A stretch of 38,408 nucleotides of DNA from Syncephalis plumigaleata (lineage: Eukaryota > Zoopagomycota > Zoopagomycetes > Zoopagales > Piptocephalidaceae): positions 1-38,408 of the forward strand of contig JAIXMF010000110.1 in the NCBI GenBank assembly GCA_025201365.1, written 5' to 3'. Shown here piece after piece: positions 19,921 through 31,479 of the stretch. Both the position numbers and the translations under genes were made by a program. The notes below the pieces were generated by a model, which worked only from the letters and a program-made list of their open reading frames with translations, did no database searches and was not told the DNA's origin. Numbering within the stretch: the stretch's first letter is position 1; each line of letters opens with the position of its first letter.

Positions 19921-20970
19921 GTACAATTAGCTGGTGATTGTTACTCGATTGTTTATATTAGTGAATAATAAATATAGAAATAATCGTATAGAGAATATGT
20001 TCATCGATGATTACTATCATTGCTATTAGATGCAGCTTGATCTAATGATAGATCTATTCTAGAATGATTTATAATGGAACCAGATGGTTGGCCTACAGAT
20101 GAACTATCCGGTTATTTAATTCGTGTATCCTAATTAATAACCGGCTGAATGGTATAATTCCTATAGTGCCAACCGGTTCAGGACATCGTATTCAACGGTT
20201 CATGATGTCGTTCTGTCAGAACAACGTGAGCGTGTGCCCACCTTTATGTACGAGGTGCCACTACGAATTACACTAGATGTCATCATTAAACCAGCTTGCT
20301 TACACACGTACACACATATGTACGTACGTATGCCTTTACACAAATGATACATGGGTTGGCAACATGTAAGCGATAACAAGTAGCGTATAGGCTCACGTGT
20401 TCACATTTCTAATCATCGATTGTATCCATTATTGCCGTGCAACTAAGCAGACAATAAACGAACAATATCAGGTATACAAAGAGGTGTACCCACTGCTACC
20501 AAATATAGATTCACTATGCTGTCCCTGACTAGGATGTGCTTTCTTTTTTTCATTATCAACAATACAACAATAAAATCCTACGTTCACAAGGCAGTAACAC
20601 CAAAGGACTGGTGTCCCTTCTACTAGTCCTTTTACTACTAGTGAGCTGCATCGGATATGGGCAAAATGTCGTAAACCTGCTGTTCCATGGGTGTTCCCGT
20701 CATCCTCCTCATCCTCCCTTTCCCTCCCATTAAGCAACACACACACACAAAAACACACACAAACACAAACACACATTACGTTGTTGATTACAATTGAGAT
20801 ATACAAATTAACGTGTGGGAGCGATTCAGCTGGATAAATCTTTAAAAAGCGCCGATTTACTCCAATGGATCTACATCCCGGTCAACCTAACTACGACCCA
20901 AGCACAATATCATATCTCACCTTTTTGTTTTCTTTTTTTATTTCTTATACCTTTGCCTTAACTAACGAAC
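19921..20970. other. Intergenic DNA upstream of the DASS transporter, with one coding-like island
   Basis: No complete gene is supportable. A short plus-strand frame starting at an ATG at 20074 encodes MEPDGWPTDELSGYLIRVS and then stops. A second plus-strand frame, open from about 20145 to 20347 without its own ATG, includes HDVVLSEQRERVPTFMYEVP, which looks like real protein. I could not join the two with a GT-AG intron in a consistent frame, so they may be remnants of a dead gene. From 20740 to 20775 there is a (CA)n-like microsatellite, and a T-rich tract lies at about 20920-20945, just before the transporter ATG. Confidence 0.4.
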
Positions 20971-23900
20971 ATGTCCATGTCTACTTCCACCCATGGACCA
21001 CATAACAACAACAATAGCAGCAACAGTAGCAGCAACAACAACAATGCCAACATCAACATCAACACCGAGCAAGATGGTTTAATGTCCAATGAGTCACGAA
21101 ATGTGGTATTCTACACTGGATCAGTTTCATCGGATATTCATATTAATATCAACAATGATGCAGCTTCTGATGCGATTAACCATCATCATCATCATCATCG
21201 TAGCAATAGCGATGATATCCATGATTATTCCAGCGGTAGTGATCATAGTGACGCAGCCTCTGATGCCGGTTCAAGTGTTGCAGGCTCCGTGGTGGTCGAT
21301 CAAGATGAGGCGAGTCGTGCCGTAGCAAAAGTACGTCGTCTAAGTGAAGTGGGTCCGGATTGTTTGCGCTATCGTATCTCCGGCAGCGAGAACTGGCTAG
21401 TACCCAACGAGTACGCGGGACGACGATCCCAACCGGTAAGTTGGGCCAGTCAACAAAACCTCTCACGAGTGGTGTCTCGAGTATCATTGGCCTCGACCTA
21501 TTCATCAGGTACATAATAGCAGTAACAATAGTAGTAGTAGTAGCAATACTAACTAGGATTATGCTTGCTATTGACCACATACATGTTAGCACCAAACAAC
21601 CCACCTCCAGATACCCAGAGTAACACGAGTGAATTAGCTGATCACGCGGCAGTGGTAAAGGGTCGTATTGCACGACTCATCATGTTGTGGCCCGCCATTA
21701 TTGTGTGCATTGTCCTATGGAATCTACCACCTGGTGATGGATTAAATCCCTCTAGTATGCGATTACTAGGCGTATTTGCGGGGTAAGTAGCAATCATTGT
21801 AGTGACATATATCATTATAGAATTATTTGTTATGAAAGTAAAACACGTTTGATATATGAAATAACAATGACTAACATTAATATTCATGTTTATTCATATC
21901 ACATTACGTATATAGTGTTATTGTCGCTCTATTAACGACTGATTTCGAAATTGCTTTCCTTATTGCCATGGCGCTGACGATACTGGCCATGACGCGATCC
22001 GTTACTTGCAAGACTGCAAACGGCAAAAGCATTCCTTGTGATCAGTGTAACATTAGTGCGGAATCGGCTAATACTAAATGTAAAGGGTTTGAGGTGAGAG
22101 AAAGCAAGCAAGAGAAATAGAAAGAGAGAGAGAGAGAGAATCGAGGAAACAAAACAGGTTAACTAACGCATACCAATCCTTTTCCTTCTCCACACAATTA
22201 CTCGTTATATTCAATAATAATAACAACGATAATGATGCATACAATGATTAGGGCGCGTTCAATACGGTAATTTCAGGTTATAGCAATGAAGTCAATTGGT
22301 TGGTATGTTCATATGTAACATGTAAAGCACGATTGTTGTTACCGTAATATTCGGCAGATGGTGATACATGTCATACTAACTCGTATTACTTTTACTATTG
22401 TTATGTTTGTTGTTATTGCTGTTTGTTTGTTTGCCTATCGTTTGCCTATTGTCTTGCAGGTATTTTGCGCATTTCACTTGGGCCAAGGTGAGTATACGTG
22501 TGCATGTGCACTAGTTGCATTTTCGTACTCTTAAAGAATGACGTGTAACTGTATCCACTAATATGGTAACTTTATACCATGATGATGCTGATGATGATGA
22601 TTGTTGTTGTTGTTGTTGTTGTTGTTGTAATAGCAATTCAGGTGACAGGTCTTGGACAACGCGTCGCTATGTTGTTGGTGCGATGTTTCGGTCGTTCCTT
22701 ACTTGGACTTGGCTATGCCGTTAGTTTTGCAGGTAAGCAACGTGTACCTCAATGTCCTCATTATCATTATCATTATCATCTTACGCCTTGATTGTTTATT
22801 ATCGCTCTTGTAATAGAACTATTACTCGCGCCTTTCATCCCATCTAATGCAGCTCGTGGTGGTGGTGTACTACAACCAGTGGTTATGTCATTGGCTCGTA
22901 CGCTTAACTCGACACCCACTAAGAATCGTCGACCTGGTGCGTTTCTCATTCTTTGCGGTGCACATCTCAATCTGGTCAGTGCCTCGCTATTCCTGACGGG
23001 TTCTGCTCCCAATCCAATTGTACGCGATAAGGCCGACTCGATGTTTGGCGTGGATTTTACATTCGCCCAATGGTTAAAGGGCGCCGCTCTTCCTGGTCTA
23101 CTCGCTGCCATCCTAGTACCACTGGTGCTTTACGTCATTATTCGTCCCAATGGGCCTATAAGGTTCCGTCGTCGTAATCGTCGTAATCGACGTAGTCGAC
23201 ATTCTTCGCAGTTATTTAGTGATAAAGATATTACCGTCAACCAGGAAGAAGGAGAGAAAAGAGATGACGGCGATTATAATGAGCAAGATGACGAGAATGA
23301 TGATGCCATTGATGATGTTGGTAATCGTAGTGGCAATGCAGTCGGTATGGATATACCAGCCACTCAGGAGGTGATGCCATCAACGAGCTTACGTGAATGG
23401 GTAAGTATAGAATGGCTAGATGACTAGTAGTTACATGACACTTACTATTACTATTACTATTACCACTACTATTATGTAGATGCTTATGGGTATTCTAGCC
23501 TTATGTCTATCCTTGTGGATAGCGCAGTCATACACGGGTATTGGTGCGTCGCTTGTCACCTTTTTGGCCTTAGTACTCGTATTGCTAGCTGGTATCCTGG
23601 AATGGGAAGATGTACTACGTAATGCAAAAGCGGTAAGTGCTATAGTGATAATTATACACGTAGTGGTTATTCCTCCGGATTACTTATACTAGTGTATACA
23701 CATACATGTACGTACATGTACATATAGTGGGATAGTTTCTTCTGGCTAGGTGGTTTCCTTGTATTGGCCGATCAATTCACGGCGCTTGGCTTATCCGGAT
23801 GGTTTGGTCGGTTTGTAGCCAACTTACTAGGATCATTGAGTCCGCTTGCCGCTTGTATCACTCTGTCGTTGCTCTATTTTATTTCCATGTTTTGTTTCTC

Positions 23901-24352
23901 TTCTATTACTGCTCACGCGGTCGCATTGGCCGGTCCATTCTTGGCAGCTGGACAAGCTCTACACTGTCCTCCTTATGTGTTAGTGGCATTATTATCCTAC
24001 TTTAGCGCGTTGGGTGGATGTTTGGTAAGTTACACTCTACATATACATAATCGCATGTGTATATATGGATTGAATTACAATAACAACAACAACAACAATA
24101 GCTAATACGTATTACCTATGCTTTAACGCTTGTAGACAAATTACTCTTCAGGTAAGCAGATAGCTTAATTCACACACACATATATATATACTAATTGTAT
24201 CTATCAATACAGGTGCACTCGTGTTGTACTTTTCTCAAGGCTATGTTCCGCAACGACAATGGTTCGGTATTGGTGGCATCATTGCCGTCCTTTATCTTGC
24301 TATTTATTTCGGTCCCGGTCTCTTGTGGTGGAAGATTATCGGTTGGCTTTGA
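20971..24352 (+). CDS. DASS-family (SLC13-like) 2-oxoglutarate/malate translocator, plastid/bacterial type
   Basis: Eleven exons: 20971-21508, 21590-21782, 21916-22093, 22252-22302, 22460-22487, 22634-22732, 22817-23400, 23480-23632, 23728-24024, 24136-24151, 24213-24352; they join in frame to 758 residues. The first 180 or so residues are a hydrophilic Asn/Ser/His-rich cytosolic tail. The membrane part starts at LIMLWPAIIVCIVLW and follows the DiT1/YbhI-type order: VNWLVFCAFHLGQAIQVTGLGQR, ELLLAPFIPSNAARGGGV (the SNT/SNA substrate motif), LTGSAPNP (the second such motif), and a final block ending FSQGYVPQRQWFGIGG and WWKIIGWL. A 110-residue charged cytosolic loop (basic RRNRRNRRSR, then Asp/Glu-rich) is inserted mid-protein. 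Relatives exchange dicarboxylates; substrate and membrane here are unknown. The usual fungal SLC13-like proteins are of the Pho87/Pho90 SPX type, which this is not. Confidence 0.88.
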
Positions 24353-24619
24353 ATAATGATTACTGTAAAACGTCGAGTATTCTTGCTTTCTATTCTTATC
24401 CACACTTATTAGTGATGTGCACAAACAAAACAAAACAAACAAAAATATTTCATTTCTTCTTCTGTGTATGTAACGAAACAATAAATGAATGAATATTTTA
24501 TTCATAACAACAAACACCGACAATTACATCATTTAAAGGGAAGCTAATTGAGGAAGAATATGATGTGTACGTGTGTGCGCGTGTGTGTGTGTTATCATCG
24601 TTCACTGCTACAATTACGC
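24353..24619. other. Convergent spacer between transporter and PCNA
   Basis: AT-rich; contains a run of AAACAAAACAAAC, an AATAAATGAATGAATATTTTATTC patch that could supply polyadenylation signals to both converging genes, and a (GT)n stretch near 24565-24592. No gene seen. Confidence 0.45.
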
Positions 24620-25641
24620 TTACTCATCGCTATCTACTTTAGGTGCGAGATAGTAGCGAATGTAGCCAATCTCATCAATCTTATATTCGATCAATAGGGG
24701 TACTTCACTCGATAGACAGAGTGTGACTCGATTGCATAGCGGTGTTGTCTTTGCAAACATGCTGAGGTATTTGACGGCAAAGGTAAGTTGTACAGGTTGC
24801 TGCAATTCAATCACTGTAGCATCCTCTTCCTGTAATTGTTGATCATTAGTAATTGAATACGAGACATGTTACTCAACAACAACAACAACAACAACAACAG
24901 TAACAACAGCTATCACTTACCCGATCTACATTCATATTCTGACGGAGTGTGACTTGACCATTACCAAGTTCACCAGTTGCCATGAACTTGATACCTTCCT
25001 TGGAGGCATCAATGGTAACTATTAAAGATTAAAGGGAGAGAAAACGAGAGAGAGGACGATCTATCATTAATGCGATGCATGAAAGATGATACTACGGGAT
25101 AGGATCTTACCCGAGTCGCTGATTTGCTGAAGATCTCGGCAAATACGCTGGAATTCCGCAGATGACATATGGACAACGGTGTCATAGGTGGTTTCCGGAA
25201 TACCTAGATGCTCGCTATCGATATCCATAAGATTAAGTACGTATTCGCTAATCTTGTCGCTTTCTATACGTGTGAAACGAGCATTAGCAATGATCTAGGA
25301 CGATTATTCGCGCAAGACTTACGTGGGCTCTCAAAGGTCAACGATAGCTGGTCGGCCGTATCCTCGGCACGTAGTGTGATAATATCATCGTTGGATGCAC
25401 AGCGTAAAATCGTACTGAATGACTTTAAGCTAATACCCAACGACATGTTACGGTCGCATCGATATGGCTCGAATGCATCGGGACGCAAGAGCATGGCCAC
25501 TAGAGCCACATGAGCGGAGTCCATAGCTTGTAGGGCTAGACCATTTTCGTTGCAATCAAAATTGCCCTCATTAACAATATCGCGGATAGCCTCGATAAGC
25601 TTTTTCAGAACAGCTCCCTGATTGAGTCGTGCTTCGAACAT
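24620..25641 (-). CDS. PCNA: Proliferating cell nuclear antigen (PCNA sliding clamp)
   Basis: The homotrimeric clamp that tethers DNA polymerases and repair factors to DNA. Four exons in minus order: 25641-25323, 25263-25111, 25018-24921, 24829-24620; they join in frame to 259 residues (usual length 258-261). Seen: [19 protein letters not shown] at the start, [11 protein letters not shown], the interdomain connector [13 protein letters not shown], a conserved lysine at residue 164 (DASKEGIKF), the modification site of PCNA, and the C-terminal YYLAPK motif. For the first intron I chose the acceptor at 25264, because an earlier AG gives a stop; this yields the aligned reading [20 protein letters not shown]. 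Intron 3 holds a (CAA)n repeat. Confidence 0.97.
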
Positions 25642-26193
25642 GGTTTCTAACGGTTATACACCAAGATCACAGGATTAGATAGGGATCGGCGATAGCTAGG
25701 TCGAACTAAATGACCTACCGGTGGGATAAAACCTTGAAGTAAATGGAGAGTAGCAGAAATAAGGAGATAAAGAAAAAGAAGGAAAAAAAACACCAATGCA
25801 GACGTGTTTTAACGCGAAATTGAATTTTGATCGACACAATCCTGTCTAAACAGTGATTAGAGATCGTGGGTTTAGTACCGTTTAATCCGTTAGTAAACAT
25901 TACATGTAGCGATAACAAGTAAAGGAAAGTCAAATGGTATTGTTATGTATTTACAATAAGTATCGTACTATTAGTAAGGCAGATGGCATGCTATTTGTCT
26001 CTAATAGATTGTTCGTCAATGCAGTGATAATATTCTATTTTATAAATATAAAACAATACAGTTGATATTTCGTGTCGTACAAAAGGAATACGGACATAGC
26101 GAATCATCTATCATGAATGGTGGGCTATTGTGGTGACACATTGCAGATGAATGAACGTGTAACTTCTTGGTTGACGTAGTGCTGTCAAGTAGC
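25642..26193. promoter_or_regulatory. Divergent intergenic region between PCNA and the F-box gene
   Basis: 552 bp without a gene, holding the 5' regions of both neighbours. On the plus strand at 25812-25819 the octamer ACGCGAAA appears, about 170 bp upstream of the PCNA ATG. It combines halves of the MCB (ACGCGT) and SCB (CRCGAAA) elements bound by fungal G1/S factors, and PCNA is a classical target. One copy only, so weak evidence. Confidence 0.4.
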
Positions 26194-27924
26194 ATGTTTT
26201 CCTTCTATTTACGCACTATGCAATCACTTCCTGAACTTGTACTTGAACGTATTGCTACTTACGCGGAACCCGATTCACTCGTCATACTCGCTTCGTGTTG
26301 TCGACAATTATGGCTATATATCAGTCGACAGCAAAGTATTTGGGAGCAGCAATATTGGATGCGATACTCGCTACTCGATGATCAAGAAGCGAAATGGATG
26401 TCATGGCATATGAAAGCAAACGCCGCTTTATCAAAACAAACCGTGAACACAATTAGCGATAAGCGTGGCATTAGGCGCAAGTGTCACGCGTGTATTAATT
26501 GGTTTTACGCATTTTGTCAACGAAGTGCCACGGATAAGCATTGGTTTAAAAATGATCCAAAGCAATTGCAAGACGTTAAAACGAATGATGTGTCGGACAT
26601 TCATGTCGTCGTTCTACAACGAATCGTTCACCACAACAAGACAATCGATGAATGTCAAATTATCGAGCAGTGTCAACCCTATAACAATGCAATGGTAAAT
26701 AATCGATTTTGGCGTTTACGTAAACCGTATTATACGGACATTGATGCGGACACTATACTTAAAAACGTCATTCTATCCAGTCTTTTTCTAATAGCGTTTA
26801 TCGCACATCCGGAAACATCATCGAATAAATCTAGACTATCCGAGGAGATACTTGTTTGGCCCCTACATCGTGCATCTAGTTTGAAGCCACGACGTCTCGC
26901 TTATCGTTACAATAACAACCTTAATGTTATTGATCGTTGGATGCAGTTCAATTATTACGAGAAAATTACTAGTGAAGATGAAGATCCTGGCATAAGTACT
27001 GTTTACGTGTTGGATTTAGCCACAGGTAGAGCGTGTAGTAACACTTTTAGTGGATTCATCAGTAAATCATTTCTACAACGAGTTGACAATAATAAGGCGA
27101 TTGTATTCCAAGCATCGCTGACACGCCACCATAACGAAGGCATTGTCCACTGGAGTGTATGGCAATTTTCTACCAGTCAGACTGGGATGACTTCCCGTTG
27201 TATTGTAGATGGTAGATTCAGTATAGGTAAATCTGATAATACCATTCCACCTACACAGCGACTTGATGACAATCGCGTACTTGTTAGATGCGATACTAAA
27301 CAGGTAACGAAATCGTCGACCATCGGCGATGATAATGATGATAATGATGATCAAATCTATACACTGGCCGTCATATCCACTTGCTACGATGAATCGAATG
27401 AATTCGTGCACAATCCACCGCCCATTTGGTCGCATAATATCCCGATAGAACTTGCGAAACCATTTGTCATGCTTAATCGTGTTCTCGTCATGTCAGATGA
27501 GGGATGGACCACGTACAGCCTAATAGATGGCAGTGTACTATCATTTACTAGTATGAAGATTATAGTACCCATCCTTCAGCGGTATTGTGCACAACTTACC
27601 ATTCATGATTACCTGAATAATATCTCATGTTATCTCCCCGGCTATATTCTTTGTGCATCTACCGACAACAAATCGTATGTGGCTGTCGATCTACTTCATC
27701 CGGAACGTACAGGACAGTTGCGAATTGCACATATATTTGAGTATTATAATACGTATTCTCCTGACACAGTCTTCATGGAAGATACCACGGATCAACAGGA
27801 TTACCTAAGACTTCGTAGGGTAATACTGAGTATAGAAAAGAAGTTACGGATACAAATCCGTACTAGGAATGTATTACTAGTGAGGTACAAGGATGAGTAT
27901 AAAATAGTCGATTTATCTATTTAA
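26194..27924 (+). CDS. F-box protein of unknown target
   Basis: Intronless, 576 residues from the ATG at 26194; the frame is open a little upstream but lacks another ATG. A second ATG at 26218 begins MQSLPELVLERIATYAEPDS, the F-box itself (residues about 9-55, ending in SIWEQQYWMRY), so either start retains the domain. F-box proteins bind Skp1 and recruit substrates to SCF ubiquitin ligases. The remaining 500 residues show no WD40 or LRR pattern that I recognise; there are scattered Trp and Tyr residues and short repeated beta-like segments (VYVLDLATGR, HWSVWQFST) that could form a divergent propeller. A short Asp-rich run (DDNDDNDDQ) lies near residue 390. The substrate is unknown. Confidence 0.82.
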   Translation: MFSFYLRTMQSLPELVLERIATYAEPDSLVILASCCRQLWLYISRQQSIWEQQYWMRYSLLDDQEAKWMSWHMKANAALSKQTVNTISDKRGIRRKCHACINWFYAFCQRSATDKHWFKNDPKQLQDVKTNDVSDIHVVVLQRIVHHNKTIDECQIIEQCQPYNNAMVNNRFWRLRKPYYTDIDADTILKNVILSSLFLIAFIAHPETSSNKSRLSEEILVWPLHRASSLKPRRLAYRYNNNLNVIDRWMQFNYYEKITSEDEDPGISTVYVLDLATGRACSNTFSGFISKSFLQRVDNNKAIVFQASLTRHHNEGIVHWSVWQFSTSQTGMTSRCIVDGRFSIGKSDNTIPPTQRLDDNRVLVRCDTKQVTKSSTIGDDNDDNDDQIYTLAVISTCYDESNEFVHNPPPIWSHNIPIELAKPFVMLNRVLVMSDEGWTTYSLIDGSVLSFTSMKIIVPILQRYCAQLTIHDYLNNISCYLPGYILCASTDNKSYVAVDLLHPERTGQLRIAHIFEYYNTYSPDTVFMEDTTDQQDYLRLRRVILSIEKKLRIQIRTRNVLLVRYKDEYKIVDLSI

Positions 27925-28779
27925 CTAAACGATCGATTAATTGATTACTAACAGGTGATGCATGTATTAAAGCGAATAAATTAAACGTATATTGTTATAG
28001 ATTATTGGTATATCCATTGATTATTGTTTATCTTTAGCCTATTGTCATTGTCATGATAGTAATTGATGAGATAGCTATACGAATATATACACATACACAT
28101 ACACATACACACACGATGAATATTAATTAATGTAACAATGAATGTAGATGGTATATGCCAATCAATTAGTAAAACTACTAGTGTAATAATAATAATAATA
28201 ATTATCATGGTACAGCACTGTGTGTCATGGCAAATCTGGCGACAACAATGATAAGGTGTACTGTTTAGAGGAACGTATTGTGATTAGCATTATATGGCTA
28301 TTGCTCACAATAATTGAAAAGCGCGAAGTTGCATAGAACAAAGATGGAAGAAGAGATGGAAGAAGAAGTGGAAGAAGTGGAGAAAGACACAAATATAATC
28401 GATAAAGGGAGGACTGAATGGCAACGGCAATAATAGTAATAGTAATAGTAATGATCACGATGATCTTTTGTGTTAACAGATCTAGATCAATAATGAAAAA
28501 AGAGTAGACACATCTAGAAACAAGAAAGTCACCAAGCTATAATAATAATAGTAATAGACATTCACGTGTTCTGCATACATACGTATACATATAATATAAC
28601 ATGTATATGTATATGAGTGTGTGAGTGTGTGCGTTTCTGTGTATATGAGTGCAATGACGATGCTATTATCCACTGATAATGGAATAAAGGACACGACGAC
28701 GCGAGTCTAATCGAAAAGTTGGCCATGTTTAGATAGATTTACCAATTTTCAGTATAAAATAAACAAAAAACAACAACCA
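27925..28779. other. Convergent intergenic region rich in simple repeats
   Basis: 855 bp without a supportable gene. It holds CACATA repeats (28090-28112), (AAT)n near 28184-28200, GGAAGAAG-type purine repeats (28344-28384), TAGTAA repeats near 28430-28450 and GTGTGAGTGTGTG near 28617-28632. Several AATAAA-like signals occur. Frames in this stretch are low complexity. Confidence 0.5.
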
Positions 28780-30258
28780 TTATCGTGTTAGGGATTTGGG
28801 AGAACCCGGAGGTGAGAGTGATGGCACTAGCGGGGTAATCGTAGAGGCTGCACTGTGTCGCGCTGGCTCGGTTACCGCACTGGCCGAGTCATCTATACAA
28901 ACGGCCGTGCCAGCATTGACATTATGCAAGCCGTGACCTTCATTGGCCAGCTCCTCCATTAGTACGCGTGCACCGGTTTTCCGTCGATGAAGCATCGGAC
29001 CGAGTGCTCCTCCATCGTCGTCGTCATCTTCCTCCTCCTCCTCGTCTACTCCTTCACCTGCGGACACCTTCCAGCTTGGTTTACGCATTAGTTGACGATA
29101 GGTAGCAGCAATGAGAATGGCATCGCCGGCCGATAGGTTACCCGGTGATACTGGTGCGTTTAGCGTATCTGAACTACCAAGAGGACCTGCTGCTACTCCT
29201 GCTTCTGCGAGATCACTGCCACCCGATGCATTATTGCCATTATTGATGATGTTGTTGTTGTTATTCGCACTCTTTGCAGTTGCGGCAGTTGCGGCAGCAT
29301 TACGACGTTTGTAAATGGCCCAAATAAATATACCACCAATGATGATGATCAACAGTAATCCACCACCAACACTAATGCCAATGATGGCACCCGTACTTAA
29401 TGTCGAATGAGGATCATTGTTACTCATGGCTGAGGACGTCTCCTTAATGATAACTGTAGATACAGGTGTGGGGGTGGATTCTGACGGCATAACCATGGAC
29501 AGAGTTATCGGTAGATAAGCCTGATTGGCAGAGGGTACTTCTCGCCTAGGCAATACCCATAGATACATGGATTCGCTAATAGTTTCATTAGGCTTACCCT
29601 TTTGCGAGAAGTAACTGGGTTTAACCGATACTTGAATCTGGCCTAGTGAACCCTGCGGTGAATCCAGACTACCCAGAGTTATTTTGTTGCTGTAAGGATT
29701 CGATGCGGGAGACAAGTAGATGTCAACGGCACCTACGGTACTAAGTTTGTTCTCGTAGGTATTCCATTTTACCGTAAAGCTTGAAGTGGTAATATTTGCA
29801 TTGTACGCTGGCTGACAATAAATGTTAACATAGCAACTAGATGTCGCGGAGGGATCAATGGCTATAAGTTGAGAAATATAGATATAAATAATGTTAGTAT
29901 CTCTTTGCGATTATTAAAATGTAATAGTAGCTTATGATAACGGCATGATGAGTATGATCATTCTATAATGTTATCTAAAAGTACTATTATTGAGGGGAAA
30001 CTTACTATCAGCACGTCTTAACAAGGTGTTACCACTATTTTGGAGTTGACCGCTTTCATCGCCAATTAGAAAGGCATGTGCGGGTGACGTGACTAGGAAT
30101 AGTCCAACGACAATGGTTGTAATTGTAATAAATAATTCCGTAAAAAATGATTTTTGTCGATACGACGAAATGAATGATTTATCCCGAGTGTGAGTTGTTG
30201 AGCTACGCCCATTGGGGTAACGAGCAATATGAACGACGTTCCTAGCGGTGTCGCTCAT
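28780..30258 (-). CDS. Predicted single-pass membrane protein with extracellular beta-type domain and acidic cytosolic tail
   Basis: Two exons, 30258-30006 and 29861-28780, join in frame to 444 residues. Residues about 38-62 are hydrophobic and end in SPAHA, fitting a signal peptide with a long basic leader. An external region of about 150 residues follows, with paired Cys (SCYVNIYC), several N-glycosylation sequons (NIT, NET) and a segment (FTVKWNTYENKLS...) like the Ig-like domain of Kre9/Knh1-type or related fungal surface proteins. A Ser/Thr/Pro stalk leads to a strong transmembrane segment (GAIIGISVGGGLLLIIIIGG) and a KRR stop-transfer. The tail of about 190 residues has an Asn run, an Asp/Glu run of about a dozen residues and Pro/Ser motifs. 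The plan resembles fungal wall-stress sensors; homology is not established. Confidence 0.78.
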
Positions 30259-31372
30259 ATTAGAATATGGAATTGACGCACACCTGCGTCAAGCTTCGAG
30301 TACAACTTCAATTGATCTTTACGTTTACGCGGCCTTCTACCAGTACGTTGAACGTGGCAACAACTGCAACAGCAACAACAACAGCAAAAGTGATTATTAT
30401 TGCACTGCCGATGATAGTTGTTCGGAAAGAAAATCGGCTGAACAATATATATATAAATATTATCGAGAATAGACGCGAGTATTAGTTAAACACAAGTCGC
30501 TTTCTATTCAACTAATGAGATGGTGATTGACGGTGAAGTGCAGCGTTGTACTTCTCCTTCTCCTTCTTGTTCTTCTAACGATGTCTGGAAGATCCGAAAG
30601 ATAAATACGAATGGTGTGCGTAGGTGCGTACGTACGTATAATGTTAATGATGCGACGTTCACCGAGAAGTGGACAATTGCTGCGCTTGAATATCGTTAGA
30701 ATAGCGAACTATCTACAAGGAATAATACACGTAAATAAAGTCATCGATTGGTTAGTCAAGCGGTAATTAATGTTTATATGCATTACGATCACACATATGT
30801 GTGTGTGTATGTTTACTACGGGCACTTTTGGTTATGCTTTGCTATTAACAAATAAATGATGGTGCAGAATGATGTCTATAGGGTCGGAATGTAGGAGAGG
30901 AGTGTGACTCCTACTTGACGATAGACTCGATGTGCACCGGTCCTAATGACGATCATACTTAAAAATAGGAGGCGTGTTACAAGCATGAACCACCTCAGTA
31001 AGCCGTACAGTTCGCCACCATCCTCATCATCACCCGTACACTCACTCGCATACATGTATACGCTGCGTATATACGATGTACAAAACAAACAAATAACAAA
31101 TAAACAAATAAATAAACAAACAGATTTGTTTAACAGCCATCATCAATGCTAAATGATGATGCGATAATTTGAATGAGATTGATCATTTGTATCAATGTAC
31201 ATTTGATACTCCTCTATAATGTATAAACGAATAAACAATGTACAAGTAGAAACAAACAAACCCTATATCCTTCCCTTTTTTTCCACTTCCTTAAACCAAG
31301 ATGACAAAGCTATCTTCAGAGAGAGAGAGAGTAGTAACAAGTCATAATGCATTGGTTGCCCTTTACCCATTT

Positions 31373-31400
31373 CTATCTATCTATCTATCTATCTATCTAT
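31373..31400. repeat. (CTAT)n microsatellite
   Basis: Seven uninterrupted tetranucleotide units in gene-free DNA. Confidence 0.9.
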
Positions 31401-31452
31401 CCATATATTATATAGCAGTAGCAGTCTATACCTATTTGCTCCAAGAAAGTAG

Positions 31453-31479
31453 CATATGGTTTGTAGTGTAAACCATATG
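31453..31479. repeat. Perfect hairpin
   Basis: CATATGGTTT, 7 bases, then AAACCATATG: a 10-bp perfect stem. It has no neighbour that explains it; not followed by a T-run. Confidence 0.55.

Noticed and set aside
20468-20806. Minus-strand frame of 112 codons with a CVCVCVCF stretch
   Set aside because: The Cys/Val run is a translated CA microsatellite; no start context or family support.
21176-21673. Minus-strand frame of 165 codons over the transporter's first exons
   Set aside because: Antisense to the repetitive N-terminal coding exon and crosses its intron; ends in a poly-Asp run from the ATC repeat.
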